From contig NC_003284.9 in assembly GCF_000002985.6 (NCBI RefSeq), forward strand, positions 8,742,001 through 8,806,000: DNA of 64,000 nucleotides, read 5' to 3'. Positions 53,101 to 64,000 of the stretch are shown in pieces. Each line of letters begins with the position of its first letter. The stretch's first letter is position 1. The stretch is from Caenorhabditis elegans. Its lineage: Eukaryota > Nematoda > Chromadorea > Rhabditida > Rhabditidae. A program made the translations under genes and the position numbers. The notes beneath the pieces are model-generated. The model saw only the letters and a program-made list of their open reading frames with translations, was not told where the DNA came from and ran no database searches.

Positions 53101-53839
53101 TTTACTACATTCTAATGAAGGTGAGGATTGAATGTCATAATAAAATGTTTAAAACATGGAATAATATTTTCAGATGATCTACCGAGAGAAAATTCCAAAA
53201 AGAGCCATCGCTCTTCTTTTTGCTGCTGTCATTTCCTGGACTTGTGCCGGAATTTTATTCAACCAACGTGTATCTGATTGGAGCGTAAGTATTTCATACC
53301 AATATAATTTAATGAAAATCAATTTGTTAAAATGCTCGAAATGTAAAAAGACAAGCATTTTATGTGAAAAAAAAAACAACCCGGACGTAAAAATATACAC
53401 GTGAGAACCGATTTTTCGCCCTTTATAAAAGTTTAGCAGTTTTCATGATACATGTGGAAATTTACAACATTTTCACAAGAATATTGCTTTATTAGAAATT
53501 ACATCAAGTATTAGAAAAATTAGAAATGAAAGTTTAAAATCTATTTAGTTATTTTTCTATTCAAACAGTATGCATATGATTTTCCTTATTTTCTTCCCAT
53601 CATATGAAATAGGCATCCTCGCGCTTTTATTTCAAGTGTCTTTTAAAAATTCTTAATTTCAGAAAATGCCAGCAATATCCCGAGAACTCAACAAACCATG
53701 CATATTTTTGAACTTTTACGATAACCACGATTTGTGGCACCTTTCTTCTGCTTTTGCCATTTTCTTCTCTTTCACCGCCATCAATGTAATTGACGACGAT
53801 CTCATGTTTGTGATGAGGAATACAATTCGAGTTTTCTAG
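50165..53839 (+). CDS. chup-1: SID-1-family multipass membrane protein (cholesterol uptake)
   Basis: Eighteen phase-consistent exons (50165-50320, 50372-50470, 50615-50775, 50826-50970, 51018-51101, 51148-51235, 51283-51345, 51404-51541, 51693-51811, 51874-51947, 51991-52152, 52203-52305, 52386-52503, 52548-52684, 52740-52969, 53015-53120, 53174-53284, 53663-53839) encode 756 aa. A signal peptide (RTSQAIFILIFLDS) leads a roughly 260-residue extracellular region with NxS/T sites. TM1 follows at about 270-290, then a charged cytoplasmic loop, then a bundle of further TMs. Family marks include DLDECTFNFQCARPLWYF, FNNVVSNGGYVYFG and the terminal DNHDLWHLSSAFAIFFSF. In C. elegans this SID-1 paralogue is linked to cholesterol uptake rather than systemic RNAi; SID-1 relatives elsewhere move dsRNA or lipids. 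A TTTCAG acceptor just before the ATG suggests trans-splicing. Confidence 0.93.
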
Positions 53840-54330
53840 AAACATGTATATAATTGAACATATAAGTACATTCCCATTTGCATATCTTACCCGCTTTTGA
53901 TAGAACTAGTCATGTCACACACTTTCACTGGTCACTGATTTTCCGATTTTCCATTTGTTTTCTTTTGTATACTATTTTTTACAATCATTCCAATCTCTTA
54001 ATACGTCTTTCGTTGAAACACCACATGTATTTTGTTGTTTCTTTTGTTTCTTAATTTCACAAATTCTACTCTGGTCGTCTGCTTTTATTTTGTGATTAAA
54101 TTATTCAGTTAAAATCAGGCGTTTGAAAACCAGCCAGTAAAGTTTCGAACAGATATGAGTTTATTTACGACACTCAATTAATTTTTCCCGTAGGAAACAG
54201 AAAAAAAGTTGTAGAACAAAATTAATTGAAGTATTATGTTAACTGGGCGATTTTAGATACAGCAAAACGTCTTTTTTGTTGGCATTCATAAAGTAATAGA
54301 AATGTTTTTAATGTGGATAAAGTTGCTTTA
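53840..54330. other. Convergent 3' flanks
   Basis: About 490 bp between the chup-1 stop (+) and the stop of the 125-aa gene (-). It should hold both 3'UTRs. No other feature is seen. Confidence 0.6.
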
Positions 54331-55130
54331 TTATTTATTAATGTCGAGATTAATGAGCCAATCGGCTACTCGGCATGAGGCAGTCTCTTTTGCTGAAGGA
54401 GGCGGTTGTGATTTACCCTGGTCTGCCATGAAATTGGCTGGAACTTCTGCAGACAAGGACGGTGCTTCGAATTTTGTAGAAAGCTCGGTAACTGAAAAGT
54501 TATCAAGTGTTAAATGAAAACATGCATTTGAAACATTATATGAGTTACTTACCCGACAAACTACGAGTTGGCCGCTGTACATTGAAGGTATCTCCCTCAT
54601 TTTGTGCAACTTCTGGTAGCGAGAACTGTGAGCATGTTTTTGGGTCAAGGTCAAGACGTTCGTTGTTCTGAATAAAACATAAATTTAAAAATTGCTATTC
54701 ATTCAACTTTTAATGGTATTGCCTGCAGGAACAACTCAATGCTGGACAGTTTTAAACACTTCATAACATTTTGACCAGCTGAAATTTCAAAAATAAATTG
54801 AAGAATTACAACAAAAAGAATTGCATCGACCGGGAATCGAACCCGGGCCGCCCGCGTGGCAGGCGAGCATTCTACCACTGAACCACCGATGCTTGTTTTC
54901 CTACCCAAAAATCGATGTATGTCTGCGTAAAACATACTGAGTCGCGCGCCCTTTCAAACTTCTTTCTTGCTGAATAACGCTATGCAAAAAGAAAATCACC
55001 GCACCAGATCAATCTCGAATTGCCTTACCTGAACTTGAACATTGATGCTCCAGAACGATGATAAAAGACTCGGTTTTGATGCGGAAGTACTTTCAATCGT
55101 CAGAAGGTCGTTTCGATGAATGTGCATCAT
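54331..55130 (-). CDS. Small protein of unknown function, 125 aa
   Basis: Not recognised. Three exons join in phase: 55029-55130, 54553-54667 and 54331-54491. The start chosen is the first of two adjacent ATGs (55130), because a TTTGCAG acceptor lies about 26 nt upstream. A longer in-frame version from an ATG at 55262 is possible. The protein is hydrophilic, with no signal peptide or membrane span: LLTIESTSASKP near the start, a Ser/Pro-rich middle, a QPPPSAKE stretch and a C-terminal CRVADWLINLDINK. Only two Cys are present. The 361-nt intron between exons 1 and 2 carries a tRNA-Gly gene in the same orientation. It converges with chup-1. No function is assigned. Confidence 0.6.
54822..54892 (-). 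tRNA. tRNA-Gly (anticodon GCC)
   Basis: A 71-nt cloverleaf on the minus strand. The acceptor stem GCATCGG pairs with TCGATGC (one G-U), the discriminator is A, the D-arm is GTGGTTCAGTGGTAGAA, the anticodon loop CTGCCAC presents GCC, and the T-arm contains GGTTCGATTCC. Both internal Pol III boxes are intact and there is no intron. It lies inside an intron of the 125-aa gene, same strand. A CDS frame that crosses it (54699-54935) is spurious. Confidence 0.98.
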
Positions 55131-58100
55131 GATGAATGATGGGGAAAATGACTGGTGGACTGCAAATGGAGCAAACACAAATGAATGGGTGTCTGAGTCC
55201 GGTCTCCCGAAGAAGAGCACAAAATGAATGAAAGAAGAAGAAGGGCTGAATTCGATTAACATAAGGGTAGAGGACCAAAAATGCGAAGGACAAAAAAAAA
55301 TAAATGACCAGGTTCGGTTTTGTGTTGCCTAATCTCCTCTTTTGTTTTTTAAGTCTTTAAGAGTTCGCATCTGCATGGCAGAGAAAACAGATTAAGTAGC
55401 AAGATAATCCAGAAAATGAAAGCGAAGATGTTCGCAGGTGGTTGGCGACAAATATGTTCAAAAATTGTGGAAAAACACTAGTTGTAGATACTCACTTCGA
55501 ACATTTAAATATTCGAATTAATCATAATTCAAAAAAATATCATGAATAAAATTGTAAATAGAATTTCAGTAGAGCTACTTTTTTAGGTTGATGTGTTTAA
55601 AGGTACCGTGTTGTGGTAGTTTCAAAACCGGGATGATTGAGAGGTCAGTAAGACCAGGGGGTAAATCATTAACCAATCTAAAACAGATAACGGTTAACGT
55701 CGAATGGACTATCATTTTGATACAGAAACTTGTAAAATCTTTTTTGACATATGAATCTGTTGCTCAAGAATACATTGATTTGATTCATTTTTTTTTCAGT
55801 ATAACTATGTACATCAACATTTATGGACAAATTCATCATTTGGGGTTATCCGAAAATGAGTAGGACTAATATCTGATTTTACTTAGCTGGTTAGCCTGTG
55901 ATATAAATTGTCAGTAAAAATGGTCGCTTCACGGTTGTTATAGAATGCCTCATTGGAACATGCTTCAATGGAAGCAATAATTTTCTTACGGGCACATGTA
56001 GCTGATTTTTTAGAAGACTATGTAATAAATATAAAAAAATTTGACACTCTGCTCCGCAAGGTAAACGCAACAAAATCTGAATTTTCTATGACGTAAGGCT
56101 TGAAAAATACTCAAAAGTGTTATTTTTTCCTATTTTTTCTCTTATTTTCACGTTCAAATAAACGTAGTAAATAATAATAATAAAAGTAGGGCATCGGAAC
56201 GTTTTTTTTTAATTGTGTCTACGCACAAATGTTTACCGTGCCAAAGTTAAATTTGTTCAATGTTCACAAAAATTTTGATAATCTCTGACGCTGCTAAATT
56301 GTTGTTAGAAAAAGTCTGAAACATCATGACAGACTGCGGGAAAGGATGTTGTCTAGAATGACATGACAGCGTAGAGTGTTGATAATTGTCGCTTTGTAGC
56401 ACATTCTAAGATTGGCTCTTCTGACCGTTGCTATGGAGAGTGCACGTTTTGCAAAGCGATTGATGAATTTAGGTCAATAGGTCAAAACTCCGGGAAAAAG
56501 TCACATTGAATCTAAATCCTCGTCATAGCTTTAGCTCTTGTCCGCCTGACTGACGCCATAAGCCCATAGATAAATAAATACGTGAAGAGAAAAAAGAAAG
56601 GGAAATAGGAAATGGAGACGTGCTCCCCCTTTTCTCCCAACAAAGATGGTCATTATTTTGGCATTTGAGATTGATGTGGAATTGAAGGAAAAGAGATAAT
56701 TTGGAATGCAGTGCTGGTTAGTTAAAGTATATTTTAATATTTAATAGGGTGACAACTGAATAACTTTAACTGGAAGGGAATCAGTGTTTGACATTCAATA
56801 AAAACAGTTTTATTGAAATCACTAAATACGAAACATCAAATTATAGATATTTTCTTGTAAGAGTAAAACTCTATTCAGAATAATTGCTCTTCATCAATGC
56901 TAACCAATCTTTTTTATTTAAAAATTTAATAAGCTCCTTTTCATTCAATTTTTTGTTTCAGTTGTTAACGAATTGCTCCAACAAAAAAAAGAAGAAAACG
57001 GAAGAAAAATACACCATCTCTCTAGTAAAAGAAAAACAAGACAAAAAACGTGCGAAAACATATTTTCTTAGAAATTTCGGGAAAACAAAAAACCACGACA
57101 TATTCTCAAGATTTCAGATAAGTTGTACACACGAAGAACGGATGGAAAACTTGCAAAAATAGCAACTTGACAAGAGCTAGGGGGACACATTTCCAAATTC
57201 ACCACGGATATCTCAACTATATCCAATAAACTTTCGCTTGCAAAAGGCAAATCAAAAAAGACTAGCAAAAAAAATTGACGCGACTAATCGAGTTTTTCCA
57301 GTAGAACAATTTTGTTTGAAGAATTATGCCAAACTTTGAGTTACATTAGTTTTTATTATCCTTTTAAAATTTATACGGCATTTCAAACGTTTAACTTGAT
57401 TTCACACCAAAAAATGAAAAACTTTCCAATTAAAAGTTGAGGTCTACCACAGTGTACATAATTTCTAAAAACTTTCTAATCTCACGTCAGGAAATTCAAA
57501 GAGAATATAGAAATATGAATTATTTAGAAATCAATAATTCAAGGTATGTGTACTTGCTCTAGAAACGTTTTTGAGACAATGTACTACTAATTCGGTGTCA
57601 TATTTCAATGTATCCTATGAAAAGTTTACGACGCACTAGTTGTGGCAAGTTACTTCTTTGTGTGAAAAAAAGAAATTCCGAGAATACAGATAAACAATGG
57701 TCAAAAATTCATGAGATTTCAAAGACCACTTATTAACATAGTACATATATGACAGTCCACTGTTTTGCATTGAGAAACTGAGGGTATGACAATGTTAATT
57801 GTGGTTGAAAATTATTAAAATTGACACATTTACCTTTGTCCATGTACAACAAAATCTAAAAACAATACAAACAAAAAAAGTTCTGAAAAAATTCATATGA
57901 TTATTTTGAACAATTCTATAGAAAACTAGAACTATATTCAGTTTTGACACTTATAAATTCTTATAGTCAAGTTGATACATTAAACTTTCACAAAAACTGA
58001 AAAAAGTGACTCAAAAATAATAGGGTCCCAGTAGTTTCGGCAATTTCCAAGAAACGAAAGTGGTTTCTCAAAACTTTTCTTTCACTCGCACAAACAGCGA

Positions 58101-59258
58101 CAGCAGGTAATATTTTTTCATGTCTCGTTGCTTACTCTATAATTATAACCCGCCGGAAACGAGTGACGGGAGTTGAGAAAAAGTGGAGAAAAAAGGACTG
58201 GGCACGTCAAATAGAGGGACCGAAAGAAACGGATAGAGAACGACCAATGGACAGCAAGAAGAGGAAAAAAGTTGTTTTTCTTGATGCTTCCACTCGGTCT
58301 TTTTGGCGACGTCTTCGTAGACCCTTGAAGCCAAATTAGAGATAGAGAATTTTCAATAGGATTTCATTGCTCTGGAAATGAAAATGTGAGGAGAACAAAA
58401 TTTTTCACATTTCAAAAAAATGGTGATGAGAAAATAAATATGTCCCTGCGTTCCAAGAATGAATATAAGAATTGAGGGAAGCAAAAGGATATGGTGCCCA
58501 CAATTCATAAAATTTAGATTTCGGAAAACAAATAATTAGTTCAAAGAATCCATTATTTTGTGAGATTATTTTTAGATCAAACTTCATTTGGTTATAGTAA
58601 GTTTGACGCCATTAAGAAAAAAATTTGGTGGAGTCGTTTTGAGTAATTTTCAATTTTAAATGTCAATTGGTTTCTGTAAAGGTGTCATGTGTTTTGAACT
58701 AATATTTTGAAATTGAAAAACGGGTAAAAAATACCAAAAACAGGTCGAATGAAGAAAAACGCGGATATTATATACATAGTTCAAATAGTTATATAATACA
58801 CAGTTAACTTGCTTCATGTAGACGTAGTAAAAAAATGCAAAATTACCATGCTTTTGACTAATTTAACAAATAATCGTATTTGAAAATGTGTATTGTTGTG
58901 ATCTGTGACAATGTTACTTGTAGAATCTAAAATATTTTTGGTATTAATTTAACTCATAGTACCAAACTTTTATCAAAACACTTGACAACAACTTAAACAT
59001 CCTCAAAACCAAGTAAGTGGAGCTTCCATTTCCAGGAAAATGATAATGCTCAAGGAACTCTGTCAATTGAGACATGAAGACAACATTAAAATGAAGAGAC
59101 TCCTAATTTGTGCATGACGCACGCAACACTAACAAAATATTGAGTGTCCCCCTGCTTTCCCTTTTCCTGTTTAAGTAAATCCATTCGCTGGAGTAGCTGA
59201 AGACGTCGTGCGCACGCTCGCCTCCCAATGTTCTCACGTTTACGACGAATATCTGATT

Positions 59259-59423
59259 ATGGGTGTGTGTTGTAGCTGCGCAAGAGGCTCAAGTTTGAGA
59301 GCTGCCATGCACCGACAAGCACCAGGAGCAAATTGGAAGATTATAAGGGAAGGGAACTCACAAATTATGAAAGTGAATGTAAGCAGGAAAGTCGAAGTTG
59401 TAGTTAAAAAACCACACTTTTAG
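59259..59423 (+). CDS. Candidate short ORF with dual-acylation-like N-terminus
   Basis: Not recognised. It opens MGVCCSCARGSS, fitting an N-myristoylation context (Gly2, Ser6) with adjacent Cys that could be palmitoylated. It reads 54 codons to a stop at 59421-59423, or 40 codons to a good GTAAGC donor at 59379, in which case a further exon is missing. The surrounding DNA is less AT-rich than its neighbours. No downstream exon was found on this strand before the next gene. It may be chance. Confidence 0.25.
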   Translation: MGVCCSCARGSSLRAAMHRQAPGANWKIIREGNSQIMKVNVSRKVEVVVKKPHF

Positions 59424-59931
59424 AAGTTGACAATTTACTAAAATTTTGATAAAACATTTTCTTAATCGAAAAAATTTTAGACTATTTTTGCTCAGTGGGG
59501 TTATTTCAAAGAACATCAACTTCGAACCCTTTGAAAAAGCTTGCAAAAAAAATTATATAACAAATTATTTTACTTTGATTGACAAATTACTTTGAATATT
59601 TTCATATTTCTGTTAATACTTCATGTAAAAACGTAGTGATAAAACTGGAGCAGACAACAATTATAAAACTTGAACGGGATTGTCGCGATTCGCGAAGCAA
59701 AATAAAAAAATGACTTGAAGAGGTTCTTCGGGACTGATTCAACTGGGAATTCGGGAATTCAAAAGGATGACAAAATGTATAGAATTGATGGGAAAACTAA
59801 ATTACCGAGAAAAAAGGAGGAAAAAAACGGAGAAATGGGTTAAGATGAGACTTTGGGAATTGGGGAATGGAGAAGTAGCAGTAGCAAAAAAACTAGAGAG
59901 AATTTGAAGCAAAAAAAATTGGAGACACAAT

Positions 59932-59949
59932 GGGGGGGGGGAGGGGGGG
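59932..59949 (+). repeat. Interrupted G tract (G10-A-G7)
   Basis: Ten Gs, one A, seven Gs: a second guanine run of the same form as that at 28042-28063, with the same quadruplex potential. Confidence 0.9.
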
Positions 59950-60351
59950 AAGAACTTTAAAACTCTGAAATCGGGACAAATGTAAGGGGTGGAGGGAAAG
60001 AATACTCGAGTTTAGGTTTAGAGATCAAGATGACAACTTTATACTTGGGCGTTAACCCGAACTACTTTGGAATGGGAGAATTGGGTTGAACACAGGGGAC
60101 AAAAGGGACACAAATGTTGAGATGATGTAAATAACATTCACAGAAAAGAAATGGCAAGGGAGCGAAGAAAAATAGATAATTAGATTTCTTCGGTTATATT
60201 ATAAAACTTAAATCAATAATTGCAATATATCACTGTTGGATATTGCAAGGCTACATATTGAAAGTAAAAACGATTTTTGTTTTTGACACAAAAATCGGGA
60301 CTTGAATATGCGACTCGAAAATAAGTGATGGCACCATATCAGCAGATTTCT

Positions 60352-63300
60352 CTAACGACGAACAGCTTGGCCAATTCGATCAGGACGTCTGGAAAATAGG
60401 GTTTCTTTATAACATTTCCATATTAATCACTATTAATTGTTGGTTTTTTTCTACTTCTCATAATTGGTCTTCAAAACAGAACACTTTTTGTGACTATGCA
60501 CTAAGCTAAATTTTAAAACATACGTTATTAATCTAAGAAATTTTAATTGATTTCATTACAATTGCTATATCCAAGTATTTGTCCTGCAAATGTGTTAAAC
60601 AGCGTCATGAGTTGCATTTGAATTTATTTTCTGATAACCTTCTAACCAAATCATCCACTTACGCTTCTTCATGCGCCTCATCACCTCTTTCATGATCTTG
60701 CTGGCGGTTTCGGCCTTGACTTTGATGGCGGTTGCGGTCGTGATTTTGACGTCGGTTACGGTCCTGATTGTGGTGACGACTGCGATCCTGGTTTTGATGG
60801 CGGTTGCCGTCATGATTGCGATGACGGTTGCGGTCTTGATTATGATTACGTGGAGGTCCATGATGATGCCCACGATTGTGATGCTGTCCACGATTGTGTG
60901 CTCTTGCCGGCGCAATGTGCTTACCTGGAGATCTATGACGACGATCACCTGAAATTAAATGTTTGTTTTAAAACTTTCAACTTGAAGTCAATCATCAAAC
61001 TATTACCTCGATAACCATCATTCTGCTGATGGCGTCCTCGACCAGAAGTGTCATGAGCAAAATGACTGTATTCTGTTTCAGCGGGTTCCAGAGCTTCACC
61101 GCCTTCACGTTCAATTTGATCCCGAACCATCCGAGCCAAGTGCATATTAATTTCACGTTCTCTATCTTTGCTGTAATGGCTTGTTGGACCTTGAAATTGT
61201 TTGATGGGACGTTGGCCTTGTTGACGACCATTCGAGTTACGACTACGAGGTGCTCCGTGAGATCCTCTTCGACGGCTATTATTATTTCCTTGACGCCTTT
61301 CACTGGATCGGTTGCTTTGCACACCACTATTAGCGGAACTAATTCGGTTTGGCCTCTCATTGTTTTCTAATCGTTCAGTTTCTCTCGAAGATCGTTCACC
61401 GTGCTGCTGATCTCTTCTCTTTTCCTTATTCTTCTTGGATTTTTTTGGAGTCGAAACCTGCTCAGCGGATGGTGCAGAAGATGAGGATTCAGATGTGGAC
61501 GCTGAACCTCCTGAAGACGAAGAAGACACATCGGATGAAGAAGTAGTGTTTTGGGGTGTTGGTGGAGATTGTGAATGTATCAATCGTTCATCGGATGAAG
61601 ATGAAGAAGTCTCATTTGACTTCTTACTCTTTTTAGACCTCTTTCTCGACGATTTGGATGCTTTAGACGCCTGTAAAATTGATGTTTCGTTGGTAAATAC
61701 AATTGAAGAATAACTAACTCTCACCTGATCGTGTGCACTTTTAAGAATTGAATTGGAACCATGACTTGCCAAAATTTCTATTTTGTCGTCGGCTGACTTG
61801 CTAGCCTTTGAAGAAGCTATGCCAGCATTTTCAGCGTCAACAATTTCCCCTTCTTCAGGCTTTTCATAAGCAGATGATTTTGCCTTCTTTTTTTCCAACA
61901 CCTCTCCTATTAAGTCTTGCACGGCCGGCCGTTTATTTTCTATTTTCGGAACGATTTGGTCGGCATGTGTAGAAACTGAAAATGGCGTTGATGAGCCATT
62001 TGAAACAACTGCTGCATTTTGATCAATAGAGTCCACAGCCAGTTTCATCAAATCTCCCGAATCTACTTCCATTGGATTAGCTTCATTTTCCTCAGATGCA
62101 ACTTGTTCAGGGACCACAGCTTGAGGCTTCACAGGAACAAAATTCATCGAAACCTCTTGTTCTGGGTCCATTGGATACAGTTCCATCTCCTCGAATTGAT
62201 TACCATCCATTATTGGTGATCTCTTATCGTCTTCGAGACTCTCATCGGGCATTGGTGGTGTTTTTGGGCCGACTGGAATATGGCCCGGAGAAAACTCCAC
62301 AGATTCTTCTCTCTCTGGTGGAGTTTTTGGTCCACGGCGAACATGATTTGGGCTGTACTCACTTGGAGATCCGTCTGGCTGAGCTTGGCCGCCCTGATAG
62401 GGCTCATACGTTTCGTCGTCGTCTTTACGATCAAATCCAACCTCCTCATAATGAACCAATGGAGGCTTCGATTCTAATTGTCGAGCTTGGTTTAAGAGAT
62501 GCAGCTCGTATCCCCATTCTGTCAAAAGACCGTCGGCTCCGTATATGGCTGGAATCTCTCCTTCTCGCTGTCCAAATGTCCGTCCTTGTGCAGCGAACCC
62601 AGCCAAAAGTCTTCGATAGAACGCAGTTTGGTCTTCTCCCGGCTCAAACATTTGTGCAGCTTGGTTCGATGACCCCTCTCCGTAGTCAACATTGACCGAT
62701 GGACTTAACGAAGCTTCTGGACGGAAAACTGGCGATGGTGGATTGCTTCGAACTTCATTATCAATGATCCAGTAACGAGGGGCTGGTGGCCGATCCATAT
62801 TATGTGGGATGGAGAACTCTGAAATAAATAATTTCATAAAATGATATAAAGATAGAAGTTTTGATACATAGAAGATGAGTCTTTTTTTAAATAAAACTAT
62901 TCTGGGTATCATACTTAACAAAATAAACAATTTTGCTGCTCAATTAGTCAGAGAAAATTGCAGCCTAGTCAAAGGAACATCAAGTTATTAACTCACGCTT
63001 TGTGCCGTTTGCATCTTCTCCATTCATGTAGAAACGGTATCCGGATAGCAGATGAGACCGAACTTCAAAATCATCAAATCGGAAGGTTTTTGCTGCATTT
63101 GCAACTACTCGCAAAACTTGCTTGTAATCTTCTCGTTCGAGATGCCTGCAAAATCCATATATCCTTTCTACTCCTTCATTGTAAAACCTACAGCTTTTTC
63201 AGCTCTGTGCTTGCAAGACGCTCGGCATATTTTCCGTACTCGCGACTTCCCCACTGAAAAATTGTAAGTTTGTAACTAGAATTCATAACCGTTTAACTTA

Positions 63301-64000
63301 CGTCGTCGTTATTTCTTCCAGGTCCCTGACTTATGGAGCGGCGACCGTAAGGAGCCTGAAAAAATATTTTGTTAAACCAGTAAACTGGAAAAATTGTTTA
63401 TATAATGTTCTCAAATTTCAGTTACGAAAACTCAATGATATCAAAAAGAGAACCTACCGGACGATGAACCATTGGACGACGTGCTCTCAATGCTCTCCGA
63501 TCGTGACTGTTTAGACGTGGTGGTGGTGGTGGAATAGGCGACGGAGGAGTCCTCGGCGGATTCCGTGGCTCCGGAGACGGAGGAGTTCTCGGTGGTCTGC
63601 GTTGCGGTGATGGTGGAGTCATCGGTGGTCTCCGTGGTGGAGGGCTTCTTGGCGGGGGTGTCCGCGGAACTCTTGGTGGCGGTGGGGGTGGCGGCGACGA
63701 TCCCCCAGCTCTTGATTTCCTGGGTGGTGGAGGAGGCGGTGGACTTGCTTCATGATCACCGTGTTGTGGTGCCGGCACTTGGTGGCCTTCCTGACCAGGA
63801 ACAGGGTATCCAGGATATGCATAGGGGTGTGGATGCTGAAGATGATGTGGATGTGCAGGCGGCGGCTGGTGAGGATGTTGATATGGATATGGAGGCGGAT
63901 AACCCCCGTACGTGTGAGCAATGGAAGCCGCATGAGCCATGTAGTTGTGATTATAATGCATGGCCTGGAAGTTTGATGGCGGTACCAAGTTAGCTATGTT
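60352..64000 (-). CDS. Large disordered Pro/Ser/Arg-rich protein, 5' end off window
   Basis: Not recognised. Exons in window: 63458-64000 (continuing past the edge), 63302-63355, 63192-63253, 62997-63145, 61725-62818, 61007-61670, 60663-60948 and 60352-60388, all in phase, giving about 962 residues. Order: a Tyr/Pro/His-rich segment, dense proline blocks (SPPPPPPPR, RTPPPRSPPPRRPP), one probably folded patch (KYAERLASTELKKL ... FRFDDFEVRSHLLSGYRFYMNG) and MDRPPAPRYW. Then come a long acidic region with SPNHVRRGPKTPPE-type repeats, a Lys/Ser-rich part (SSRKRSKKSKKS), an Arg/Asn/Gly part, a segment LARMVRDQIEREGGEALEP, an RNRHQNQDRSRHHNQD-type repeat and a final RPDRIGQAVRR. The composition suggests a nuclear RNA-processing or transcription-linked protein, but that is inference. 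Intron 61671-61724 is 54 nt, phase 0 and stop-free. Confidence 0.85.
61671..61724 (-). other. Stop-free 54-nt intron (retention possible)
   Basis: It has a GTGAG donor after GATCAG and a TTTTACAG acceptor before GCGTCT. Its length is a multiple of three, it sits in phase 0 and contains no stop, so retention would add 18 residues without breaking the frame. Confidence 0.55.

Larger units (their letters stand above)
55131..60351. other. Gene-poor intergenic region
   Basis: About 5.2 kb between two minus-strand genes. The right side should contain the 3'UTR of the disordered-protein gene, and the left side the promoter of the 125-aa gene. Frames at 55588-55863, 56884-57162, 58143-58334 and 58405-58587 have no splice or codon support. 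Only the short frame at 59259-59423 and the G tract at 59932-59949 stand out. Confidence 0.5.

Noticed and set aside
54699..54935. 78-codon minus frame crossing the tRNA
   Set aside because: It is the tRNA-Gly gene read as protein; the cloverleaf explains the sequence.
60595..60948. 117-codon minus frame rich in Ile/Thr/Ala
   Set aside because: Out-of-frame reading of the Arg/Asn/His/Asp repeat exon. The correct phase continues the upstream exon and reaches the final exon at 60352-60388.
61349..62695. Plus-strand frames opposite the disordered-protein gene (up to 199 codons)
   Set aside because: Shadows of the low-complexity minus-strand coding exon, without start or splice context.
1..64000. 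CRISPR arrays, prophage, operon-like bacterial systems, biosynthetic clusters
   Set aside because: Looked for and not seen. Gene structure is that of a nematode throughout, and the only regular repeat array (4861-6421) is a eukaryotic tandem satellite, not a spacer array.

Overview
The window looks like nematode genomic DNA, and specifically Caenorhabditis elegans, most likely chromosome X. Base composition is AT-rich, introns are mostly short and end in TTTTCAG, several genes have a trans-splice-like acceptor just before the ATG, and one repeat carries Tc1-type ends. Three genes are recognisable: asparagine synthetase (asns-2), troponin I (unc-27) and the SID-1 relative chup-1. All three are X-linked in C. 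elegans; that placement is from memory and not from the sequence. Exon models were built by hand from splice sites and checked for phase continuity. Names beyond these three genes are not claimed.

Layout. 1-980: a proline-rich gene (-) whose 3' end is unclear. 981-6609: AT-rich DNA holding a seven-copy tandem array of about 225 bp (4861-6421) framed by a 41-bp direct duplication. 6610-8862: asns-2 (-), with an ATF4-type TGATGCAA site upstream. 10573-11955: a candidate three-exon gene (+). 12689-19552: an 18-exon secreted or surface CUB-like protein of 865 aa (-), whose introns hold a palindromic element and an unexplained GC-rich block. 21907-24050: a small two-Ig-domain muscle-type protein (+). 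24337-25259: a Tc1-ended inverted-repeat element. 25260-36857: gene-poor DNA with palindromic elements and polypurine/polypyrimidine and G tracts. 36858-44799: a 615-aa orphan class A GPCR (+). 46819-48417: unc-27 (+) with a possible extra upstream coding exon. 50165-53839: chup-1 (+). 54331-55130: a 125-aa protein (-) with a tRNA-Gly(GCC) in its intron. 55131-60351: no convincing gene. 60352-64000: a large disordered proline/serine/RNHD-rich protein (-), 5' end off the window.

Functional picture. This is ordinary animal gene space, not an operon or a mobile system. Two genes relate to muscle (troponin I and an Ig-repeat protein), one to amino-acid metabolism, one to sterol or membrane uptake, and two encode surface molecules of unknown ligand (the GPCR and the CUB-like protein). 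I found no CRISPR, prophage or biosynthetic cluster. The items most worth a second look are the bounded tandem array, the GC-rich intronic block, the possible N-terminal extension of troponin I, the GPCR with missing hallmark residues and a long tail, and a nested antisense ORF in a GPCR intron.
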